This document shows, piece by piece, positions 17,393 to 24,823 of a stretch of 64,000 bases of DNA. A program made the position numbers and the translations under genes. How positions within the stretch are numbered: the stretch's first letter is position 1; each line of letters begins with the position of its first letter. This stretch comes from Planctomycetaceae bacterium (GTDB taxonomy: Bacteria > Planctomycetota > Planctomycetia > Planctomycetales > Planctomycetaceae): assembly GCA_021732995.1 (NCBI GenBank), contig JAKFWA010000107.1, forward strand, positions 1-64,000. The letters are read 5' to 3'. The notes below the pieces were generated by a model, which did no database searches, had not been told where the DNA came from, and worked only from the letters and a program-made list of their open reading frames with translations.

Positions 17393-19601
17393 GTGGGCTC
17401 CCAAGACTCCAGGTTCGGTCGCACTGCTTGGCGATCGCTTGGCGACCGGTGGCGATTAGGACCGTGCAGTCGTTTCGGTGCGATTTCAATTCGTGCAGCA
17501 ATCGCTCGGCATCCGCGTCAGCGAGTGAATCCAGAAGACCGTCGATCAATAGTAGCCTCGGGCGAGCAACCAGCGCGCGGGCCAGCATCACGCGGCGAGC
17601 CTGACTTTCCGACAACGGCTGGCCGTCATACGCGAGGCGTGTGTCGAGGCTCCAATTGGCTTGGGACGTCGATCGCGCCTCGGCATTCGTGTCGCGGAGC
17701 GACACGGCTACGTCGTCTTCCAATCCGACGCGCCGCAGCGCGTTGCGGACTTCAGCGGTGGAAACATCGGGGCGATCCAGATGCACATTCTCGGCCAGTG
17801 TCCCTTCGAGGATTTCGATGCCGCGCACAAGCGATACGTTTTGCCGTAGTACGTCCGGTCGCAGGTCGGTCAGGTCGAGATCGTCCAAGATAATCCGGCC
17901 TGACGACAGTTCGCGCAGTCGGAATAGCAGGTCGAGCAGCGTGCTCTTGCCGCACCCGGCCGGGCCGGTGATCGCGACGATCTCACCGGGAGCGACGTCG
18001 AACGAAACCTCGTTGAGCAACATCGAGTCGCGCCCGTGAGCGAACGACACATGGCGTACCGACAGGCTGGCCGCTCCGATTCGTCCCAAGTGAAGTGCCC
18101 CCGAGGATGGCTCGACCGGCAAGTCGAACAAATGGCCGAGCTTGTCCATCGACGTCAGCAGGTCATAAAAACCTTCGAGGTGCTTATCGAACTTCGCGAC
18201 CGCCGCGACGATCAGCGTCACGATTAGCTCGGCCGCGACAAGTTGCCCCAGCGTCATCTGCCCTTGAATGACCAGGAATCCGCCAAGTCCCAGCAGGACC
18301 GCGCTGGCGAATGCTTCAAGCGCGAGGCCCATCAGAATCTGCCGCATCAGCACGCGGTAATGAGCTTCACGCGCGACGAGGTAATCGGTCGTCAGGCGAT
18401 CCGCACGAGCCAACGCGAACTCCGCCGCACCGCTCGCTTTGAACGTCGTCGGGCAGCGAGCGATGTCTTCCAGCCAACCGGCGACCGCGTATTTGCTCCG
18501 CGATTCCGCGATGCTCGTCCGCACCGCCCCGCGGCCAAATACGAACACGTTTAACACCAGCAGTACCAGCAATACCGCGTCGAACGCCAACAGCCACGGG
18601 TGATAAAACGCCAGCACGATCATGCCGAGACCCACCGTCAACACAACCGTCAGCCCGTCCAGAGCCAACTGTGCGACGATCTTCTGCATCGTCACCACGT
18701 CGAAGAAGTGATTCAACAACTCCGGCGAGAACTCGTGAGCGTGATCCAGTCGCACGCGAGGCAACTGCCAAGCCAACCGCGCCGCCGTTCGCGCGAAAAG
18801 CCGACGCTGAATCAGTTCGACCACGAACTTTTGCAGGAACCGCAACGCCGCCGCGAAGCCGAGAAACGTCAGCAAGATGATAGACAACACAACCAACGGT
18901 TGCAGCAACGTCCCAAACGCGACCGTATTGACGAGTGCTTCGACTGTGATCGGCGTTGCCAGGGTCAGCATCCCGATCACCAGCGCGAAGATGACAACAA
19001 TCCACAAGTCCGACCGCTCAGGCCGCAGAAACTCCCGCAACCTTGCGAACGGCGAAACATGATGAGCCTCTGGCGAACCGGGGAACCTCAGCCCTCGGCC
19101 CCCATCGGATTCATGCCCGAGAGCAAACGGTCCCCGGCTCGCCGATTCGACATGCGGCATGTCATCTGAAACTGGATCAAGCACGATCCACCGCCGAGTT
19201 GTCGTTGCGCGCGCTCCGGCCAGTAATCTCGAGAGTTGCCGTTGCGACACCCATCGCCCGGCCGAATCGTCTGGCAATTCAAAGAGTCGAAATCGGTTCC
19301 GTTTCGCCCCGGACAACACCAGCAGCCGCGACTCATCCCCATCCGCCTGTGTCACCGCCACGACACCGTGCCGAGCCAACTCGAACACTTCATGCGGCGA
19401 GGCATCGATCACACGCGCGGCGTAGCTCAATCCGCGACTCGTCTCAACCAGCCACTTCCACCAGCGCTCACGCTCCCCCCCGGGCCAAGCGAGCATCGCT
19501 TCGGCCAGCAACCGGCGGATGGCCAAAACATCCACGCGCCGCGATTCTCCGCACAGCAACCGGATCGCTTCGGCTCCAAGTTCTCCAAACTGTTGAGTCA
19601 T
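17376..19601 (-). CDS. ABC exporter (type-I-secretion-like, fused TM and NBD) with degenerate nucleotide-binding site
   Basis: The 741-residue protein has a ~190-residue N-terminal region, six membrane helices (about 205-480) and an ABC domain. Walker A (GPAGCGKST, about residue 546) and an LSESQ signature (663) are present. The Walker B Asp (LLLIDG, 687) is followed by Gly instead of the catalytic Glu, the H-loop His is replaced in TVLIATGRQ (719), and the Q-loop Gln is replaced by Gly (594). It overlaps the adaptor gene downstream. I prefer the ATG at 19601 because the 33 residues before it look unlike a protein start, though no strong ribosome site is seen. Possibly a slow or regulated exporter, or one that pairs with another subunit. 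Confidence 0.85.
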   Translation of the reverse strand: MTQQFGELGAEAIRLLCGESRRVDVLAIRRLLAEAMLAWPGGERERWWKWLVETSRGLSYAARVIDASPHEVFELARHGVVAVTQADGDESRLLVLSGAKRNRFRLFELPDDSAGRWVSQRQLSRLLAGARATTTRRWIVLDPVSDDMPHVESASRGPFALGHESDGGRGLRFPGSPEAHHVSPFARLREFLRPERSDLWIVVIFALVIGMLTLATPITVEALVNTVAFGTLLQPLVVLSIILLTFLGFAAALRFLQKFVVELIQRRLFARTAARLAWQLPRVRLDHAHEFSPELLNHFFDVVTMQKIVAQLALDGLTVVLTVGLGMIVLAFYHPWLLAFDAVLLVLLVLNVFVFGRGAVRTSIAESRSKYAVAGWLEDIARCPTTFKASGAAEFALARADRLTTDYLVAREAHYRVLMRQILMGLALEAFASAVLLGLGGFLVIQGQMTLGQLVAAELIVTLIVAAVAKFDKHLEGFYDLLTSMDKLGHLFDLPVEPSSGALHLGRIGAASLSVRHVSFAHGRDSMLLNEVSFDVAPGEIVAITGPAGCGKSTLLDLLFRLRELSSGRIILDDLDLTDLRPDVLRQNVSLVRGIEILEGTLAENVHLDRPDVSTAEVRNALRRVGLEDDVAVSLRDTNAEARSTSQANWSLDTRLAYDGQPLSESQARRVMLARALVARPRLLLIDGLLDSLADADAERLLHELKSHRNDCTVLIATGRQAIAKQCDRTWSLGSPHANDR

Positions 19602-19701
19602 CGTCAAATAATTTCGTCTTTGCGAGAGATATGTCCTGATCACCCGAAGTTTGTTGTCGTCGATCAGCGAGCGGGCGCTAGCCCCGGTTCCGAAGGTCAA
19701 C

Positions 19702-19738
19702 GGTTATTGGGACCGGACGCCAGCGCGTTCCGGCTGAT
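19702..19738 (+). repeat. REP-like interspersed repeat, copy B
   Basis: Contains ACCGGACGCCAGCGCG followed by TTCCGGCTGAT and lies between the ABC exporter gene and the TerC-family gene. Related to the copies at 16021-16057 and 20878-20909. Confidence 0.55.
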
Positions 19739-19741
19739 ACG

Positions 19742-20779
19742 TCACACAATGGTTCGCCGATGGCAATTAGTAATCTCACGCTCACGACAAATGCCATCAG
19801 GAACCACCGCAACGACCAGCGGTTCGGGATCATGTTTCGTTGCGAAGGTCTCCGACAATGATGAAGCCTCGGTCTTCGCTCGCCACAGTGACGCGATAAC
19901 GGAGGCGGCCAAGATGGCAACCACGACGCTCAGACTGACGGCAATCGGGATCGGCGCGACATCAATCAGGAGCATCTTCGTTCCAACGAACGCCAGGATG
20001 CCCGCGAGTCCGTACTTGAGGTATCGGAACCGATCCATCATCCCGGCGAGAGCGAAGTACAGCGCGCGCAGGCCGAGCATCGCGAAGACGTTCGACGTGT
20101 AAACGATGAACGGTTCGCTCGACACCGCCAGAATCGCCGGGATCGAATCGACTGCGAAAATCAGATCGGTCGTTTCCACCAACAGCAACACCAGCAACAG
20201 CGGCGTCGCCCACAACTTGCCGTCCTGCCGAATCACAAAGCGGTCCTTGTGATACATCGGCGCGACTCGAAACAAGTTCCGGCAGAGCAGGATCACCCAA
20301 TGCTTCTCCGGATCGGCTGGCTTGGGATTCGGCTGCAGCATCTTCAATCCGGTCAGCACCAGAAAACCGCCGAAGACGTAGATCAACCAATGAAACCGCT
20401 GAATCAACGCGACCCCGGCGAAGATCATCCCAGCTCGCGTAAGCAGCGCCCCGAAGACCCCCCAGAACAAAATTTTGTGCTCGCAGTGTTTGGGCACTCG
20501 AAACGCGGCGAAGAGCACCGCGAAGACGAATACGTTGTCTACGCTCAGCGACTTCTCGATGAGATACCCGGTCAGAAACTCCAACGCCGGCTTCGATCCC
20601 GCCGTGAAGTACAGACCGAGGTTGAACGCCATCGCGAGCGCGATCCACACGCCGCTCCAGGCCAGCGCTTCGCGCAGCCTCACAACGTGCGATTGGCGAT
20701 GAAACACACCGAGGTCCAGTGCCAGCATCGCCAGCACAAACGCGTTGAACCCGATCCAACTCCACGTTGAGATTTCCAT
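19742..20779 (-). CDS. TerC family integral membrane protein (Alx-like)
   Basis: The 345-residue protein shows seven to nine membrane helices and the TerC hallmarks: an acidic residue in LALDLGVFHR, EKSLSVDNVFVFAVLF, and VETTDLIFAVDSIPAILAVS. These conserved Asp/Glu/Asn residues in membrane helices are thought to bind metal. Family members such as Alx and MeeY export manganese or support loading of exported metalloproteins, and others are linked to tellurite resistance. The upstream region (20780-20960) shows no yybP-ykoY riboswitch that I can recognise. The gene is separate from the exporter operon downstream. Confidence 0.9.
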   Translation of the reverse strand: MEISTWSWIGFNAFVLAMLALDLGVFHRQSHVVRLREALAWSGVWIALAMAFNLGLYFTAGSKPALEFLTGYLIEKSLSVDNVFVFAVLFAAFRVPKHCEHKILFWGVFGALLTRAGMIFAGVALIQRFHWLIYVFGGFLVLTGLKMLQPNPKPADPEKHWVILLCRNLFRVAPMYHKDRFVIRQDGKLWATPLLLVLLLVETTDLIFAVDSIPAILAVSSEPFIVYTSNVFAMLGLRALYFALAGMMDRFRYLKYGLAGILAFVGTKMLLIDVAPIPIAVSLSVVVAILAASVIASLWRAKTEASSLSETFATKHDPEPLVVAVVPDGICREREITNCHRRTIV

Positions 20780-20877
20780 GACGCTGCCTCAAGAGCCTTT
20801 CACTGGCGGATGCAACCGATGACGAAGACACCATGAACTGGTACGCGCGAGCGTCCGGTTTGAATGTCTTTCGCACT

Positions 20878-20909
20878 TCCAACCCGGGCGCTCGCGCGTT
20901 CCGGGTGAT
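20878..20909 (+). repeat. REP-like interspersed repeat, copy C
   Basis: Contains CCCGGGCGCTCGCGCG followed by TTCCGGGTGAT, closely related to copies A and B. It lies upstream of the TerC-family gene. Confidence 0.5.
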
Positions 20910-20965
20910 GGTCTGTCGAAACACCATCCTGATCGCTACGACCGAGGCGAGATCAGACGCGGCAT

Positions 20966-21300
20966 TTAGATCACCCACTCGACCACTCCACCGAAGTCAT
21001 GCGTTCGACGTTCCACCGCGCGAGCCACGGATCGCGAAGCTCGTTCCGTCACGTTGGCCACAACCGACTCAATTGAGGCATCGACGTCTTCGACGATACT
21101 TCGCCGCTGAAAATCATCGAGATCCGCAAACGGCGCTTATTATCTTCGCCGCCGCGATCTCCATTCACGTCGCTGAAGATCGCCGACACACGGCGAATCC
21201 GCGTCACAAATCGCCCAATCGTGAACTGGATGCGCCGCACGACCCATTCCCTCTGCTCGTCACGCGAACTCACACTTCGGTTGGACACGTCGATCAACAC
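20966..21300 (-). pseudogene. HPF/RaiA-family ribosome hibernation factor gene, single frameshift
   Basis: A GTG at 21300 with a GAGGAG site upstream starts MLIDVSNRSV, RRIQFTIGRF and AIFSDVNGDRGG, which is the N-terminal half of an HPF/RaiA-like protein of about 110 residues. Near 21085 one base appears lost. Reading on in the next frame gives VEDVDASIESVVANVTERAS and SVARAVERR, the expected C-terminal half, to a TAA at 20966. One indel therefore separates it from an intact gene. Such proteins bind the 30S subunit and quiet ribosomes in starvation. It is either a recent pseudogene or a sequencing error; the nearby hemH decay favours the former. Confidence 0.75.
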
Positions 21301-21523
21301 GGCACACGCTCCTCATTCCACGGTGTGTTGACGAGGGGGGGGGGCTTTTTCCCCTGAAGCCGCTTGGGTTCGTCGGGTCGAGAACTGCCAGACAACTTCA
21401 CCGACACCCTGTCGGCCACTCGCCTGTCTCTCAAGTTCGGCACACAATACGGCCGGTCATGAGGTTCGACTAATTGAAAGTCTGTTGATGACACATTGAT
21501 TTAATCGAATTACACTCTGAGCC

Positions 21524-22426
21524 ATGGATTGGCTCAACTACCACCACTTGCTCTACTTCTGGACGGTCGCACGCGAGGGAACGATCGCTCGTGCCGGCGA
21601 GAAGCTGCATCTTGGCCAGCCCGCGATCAGCACGCAGTTGCGGCAGTTGGAAAGTTCGCTCGGTGTGAAGCTGTTTCAGAAGAGCGGTCGGAGCTTGGAA
21701 CTGACCGAGACTGGCCGTACGGTGTATCGCTACGCCGATGAAATATTTTCGCTCGGCCGCGAACTGACAGACACGCTCAAGGGACGGCCGACCGGCAAGC
21801 CCGTACGGTTCGTCGTAGGTATCGTCGATCTCGTCCCGAAGTTGGTCGCCAAACGATTGCTCGAACCCGCGCTGCAACTTCCCGAACAACTGCGGCTCGT
21901 CTGTATTGAGGACTCGCTCGAACGGCTGCTGAGTGAACTTGCGTTGCACAACGTGGACATCGTTCTGTCCGACACGCCCGTCACCGGAGCCATGAAGATT
22001 CGAGCGTTCAATCACTTGCTCGGTGAGTCGCCGATCGCGGTATTTGGCACCCGAGACCTCGCTCGCAAGTACCGCCGAGGTTTTCCGCAGTCGCTCGACG
22101 GAGCCCCGTTCCTCATGCACGGGCGAGCCAGTTCGGTCCGCCGATCACTCGAGACATGGCTCGAGTCCCACGACCTGCATCCACTCATCCGCGCCGAGTT
22201 CGACGATAGCGCGCTCCTCAAGGTCTTCGGCCAGGCGGGCGAAGGGTTGTTCGTGTCGCCATCGCTGATCAAGGACGAAATCTGCCGCCAGCACGAAATC
22301 GAACTCGTCGGCGAAATTCCAGCCATCCGCGAGCACTTCTACGCCATTTCCGCCGAACGCCGCCTCAAGCACCCCGCCGTCGTCGCCATTTCCGAATCCG
22401 CCCGCGAAGACGCCTTCAAACGGTGA
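21524..22426 (+). CDS. nhaR: LysR-family transcriptional activator, NhaR type
   Basis: The 300-residue protein starts MDWLNYHHLLYFWTVAREG with a winged helix-turn-helix (residues 3-62, including LHLGQPAISTQLRQLE) and a periplasmic-binding-protein-like effector domain (about 92-295). The LNYHHL..FW start and the VGIVDLVPKLVA block mark the NhaR branch. In enterobacteria NhaR senses Na+ and activates the antiporter gene nhaA and the pga operon. No antiporter gene is adjacent here, so the target is elsewhere or different. Flanking genes on the other strand are decayed (HPF-like, DUF2177, hemH). Confidence 0.9.
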   Translation: MDWLNYHHLLYFWTVAREGTIARAGEKLHLGQPAISTQLRQLESSLGVKLFQKSGRSLELTETGRTVYRYADEIFSLGRELTDTLKGRPTGKPVRFVVGIVDLVPKLVAKRLLEPALQLPEQLRLVCIEDSLERLLSELALHNVDIVLSDTPVTGAMKIRAFNHLLGESPIAVFGTRDLARKYRRGFPQSLDGAPFLMHGRASSVRRSLETWLESHDLHPLIRAEFDDSALLKVFGQAGEGLFVSPSLIKDEICRQHEIELVGEIPAIREHFYAISAERRLKHPAVVAISESAREDAFKR

Positions 22427-22590
22427 TTCAGTTCTGCGGATGCGCAAAGCTGGCACCATACATTGGAGCTTCCTCTGCTCGGCAAGCCAGTTTTCAAGTA
22501 ATGTTTTGAGTCATGTCGTCAGCCATCGATCTTCGACCTTCATGACAACACTGATCGTGCCGCGCAGGGCGCAGCCACAGATTATGTAGG

Positions 22591-22925
22591 TCAACGTCTG
22601 CGTACAGTCCATTTTTTGAGAATGGCGAGATCTGTCAGGTCATACACGCCATAAAGCGGCGGCACGAACGATGCTCCCCAGTCGAAAGCCTGCCAGGCGG
22701 TGCGTTCTCTCCTGTGAGTAGCCGCACCAACAAAACGATGCCGACGGGAATCAGCGGATAGACCCGCATGGCCGCGCCCCATCGAGGGGCAAGTACCACT
22801 CCGTTCCGTCGGGCCAACTCACCAAGTTCTTGGCTGTAGAACTCTTTCATGACGGTGCCCAGCCAGAACAAATCGTTGAGCAGAAAAATTGGCAAAACAA
22901 TCGCGAACAGTTTCCCGTTTTGCAT
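22591..22925 (-). pseudogene. DUF2177 family membrane protein, frameshifted and C-terminally truncated
   Basis: An ATG at 22925 with an AAGGA site gives MQNGKLFAIVLPIF and NDLFWLGTVMKEFY, the DUF2177 N-terminus, up to about 22730. The match continues in the next frame as WGASFVPPLYGVYDLTDLAILKKW, which is the conserved YGVYDLTN block, and then stops at 22591, before the family's last helices. It follows the ferrochelatase remnant with an 18-base gap and was probably in one operon with it. Confidence 0.7.
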
Positions 22926-22943
22926 CTTGAATCCTTTTGGCAC

Positions 22944-23527
22944 TCACGTCGAAGCGACGGGCAGCGCGGGACGTCCAGAAAGGCAGCATGTTTGTGGGCA
23001 GACATCCGGATTGGGACCGAGCGAACCGAGCGATTGTGGCGGCAAGCCCTCCATTCGCTCGGTTATCAATTCGCGAATCATACGGACGAAACGGGGATGG
23101 GTTGCGACGGTCCCGGATCGTATCAATCGCAAGCCGCATCTGTCGGCGATCACTTTGGCTTCCTGGTCGAGGTCGAACAGGACTTCCACATAATGCGAAA
23201 TGAAACCGATCGGGATCACGACGACGTACGTCCGTTCGTTCTGTCGCGGAAACTCACGGAGCCAATCACCAATGTCTGGTTCCAGCCAAGGCTAGCCGGG
23301 CGATTCACCTCGGCTCGTGCATGCAAACGAGCACGTCAGTCCCCCAACACGATCGGCAACCAACGAACATGCATCCCGCAGCCGCGTCGCGGATTGGCAG
23401 CCGTTCGCCATCGCAATCGGGATGCTGTGGGCCGTAAAGACCAATTGGGTGCTTGCGCGATGATGCTGCGGGACATTTGCGAGCGACTGCCGATCCCGAT
23501 CGGCAAGGGCCGCGATCGAGCCTAGGA
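22944..23527 (-). pseudogene. hemH: Ferrochelatase remnant (C-terminal ~60%)
   Basis: On the minus strand the peptide VFTAHSIPIAMANGC, then after an in-frame TAG PWLEPDIGDWLREF, VVVIPIGFISHYVEVLFDLD and THPRFVRMIREL can be followed to VCPQTCC. These are the ferrochelatase signature with the active-site His (TAHSIP) and the C-terminal Cys cluster. The stop replaces a Gln (CAG to TAG in GQPW). The N-terminal ~130 residues expected are absent upstream of 23527. Ferrochelatase inserts iron into the porphyrin at the end of haem synthesis, so a functional copy must exist elsewhere if the cell makes haem. Confidence 0.85.
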
Positions 23528-23682
23528 GCCTGTCCGAATAGCCCTAGCGGAATGGGATAGAATTTCCTCCAATGTATGCGTTGGATGTCTGTCGTTGCAG
23601 GCTGAGGGAAGCCGCCTCGATCGCGGCAGAATTGCGACCTACGACATGCTTCGCAAAATCCGCCCTTGAGTCGCGGACGAGT

Positions 23683-24783
23683 TCACGCCGTTTGCAGTGA
23701 CGATGATCGAGTCATTGCATAGCTGCATATCACCAGCAGCACGCTGCCTCCAAGGCCACCAATGAGTGCAGTGCCGAGGTAGAATTTTCCAGCGTGCGGG
23801 GAGGACAGTACTAAGGATATGTCTTTGTCACGCTGGGCTGTCCCGAACTGGTAGTTGACTTCGGATGCGTCTTTCCCTTGATTACTGCTCCGTACCGGAT
23901 ATTTAATCCCGAGTGAAACCTTTAGGTCGCACTGTCTCCAAGCTAAATCCGCTGAGTTCGAAACACGACCCTTCATCCACGGGGTAAAGGACTGCTCCTT
24001 CTTTGATGAGATCCGGCGGCCCTCCAATTTTTCCCGGTCGGAGCGAGTCGAAGCTTCTATTCCGATATTTGCATATCCAGCATCAACCTTCGTTTTAACA
24101 CTGGCGGTGCCTTCCCAAATACCTCCCAAACTGCGAAGCCCCTCAAGATCTGTGTTACGTTCTTCATAATTTCCCCCGTTGATGTCCGAAAAATAGACCG
24201 TGAAGCTATCTCCGGGACCGACCACTTCGGGAAAAATGGGATCGTTCCTAACCCACCCATTGGCTCGTCGCAGAACTTCAGCGCTCACGATTCCGACGAC
24301 ACAGAGGGACATCACCAAGACGGTGGCGAATTGACGGCGCATTGGTCGCGTCGGTTCGACAATGGTTTCGGCAGTCGGATCACCGGCTGAGATGCGTTTG
24401 AGTTGGTGAGCATCGATCAGTGCATTGGCCCGTTTCAGATTCGCACCGATGTCGAGATTCGTGTTGCGCGTCGCGACAACGAGATGTCCGACGACAGCTA
24501 AGATGCCTATTAGGCCGCTGAGCGTGCAGCCTGCTGCAATCGTGATCAGACCAAAACCAATGAGCGTCGGCGGTAAAATCAAACTGCACGACGCCACAAA
24601 AATCTTGAAGTGCCGACGAGCACGCTCGGATGCGAACTGCTGCACTGCGTAATGACCGCAGTCCGGGCAAGGACACGTTTTGGCATCCACTTTTGGTGCG
24701 CCAACAAATCGGCAATGACAGCGGAGACATTCCACGGTCTTCGGCGCTGACTTTGATTGAGAACTTTTTCGTTTGGCAGCCAT
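23683..24783 (-). CDS. Zinc-ribbon membrane protein of unknown function
   Basis: The 366-residue protein has an N-terminal zinc ribbon (ECLRCHCRF and CPCPDCG, residues 20-50), two adjoining membrane helices (about 68-110), a third near 155-172 (LVMSLCVVGIVSAEVL), a soluble 150-residue region and a last helix near the C-terminus (LIGGLGGSVLLVICSYA). I do not recognise the soluble part. It lies 40 bases after the larger zinc-ribbon/HEAT gene on the same strand, so the two are probably one operon. The ribbon faces the cytoplasm if the helices are placed in the simplest way. No enzymatic motif is visible. Confidence 0.8.
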   Translation of the reverse strand: MAAKRKSSQSKSAPKTVECLRCHCRFVGAPKVDAKTCPCPDCGHYAVQQFASERARRHFKIFVASCSLILPPTLIGFGLITIAAGCTLSGLIGILAVVGHLVVATRNTNLDIGANLKRANALIDAHQLKRISAGDPTAETIVEPTRPMRRQFATVLVMSLCVVGIVSAEVLRRANGWVRNDPIFPEVVGPGDSFTVYFSDINGGNYEERNTDLEGLRSLGGIWEGTASVKTKVDAGYANIGIEASTRSDREKLEGRRISSKKEQSFTPWMKGRVSNSADLAWRQCDLKVSLGIKYPVRSSNQGKDASEVNYQFGTAQRDKDISLVLSSPHAGKFYLGTALIGGLGGSVLLVICSYAMTRSSSLQTA

Positions 24784-24823
24784 GAATGAACCGTCTTTGG
24801 GATAATGATTGAGTAGTCTTACG

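Noticed and set aside
20780-20960. Possible yybP-ykoY (Mn) riboswitch before the TerC-family gene
   Set aside because: The conserved loop sequences of that riboswitch were not seen on the minus strand.
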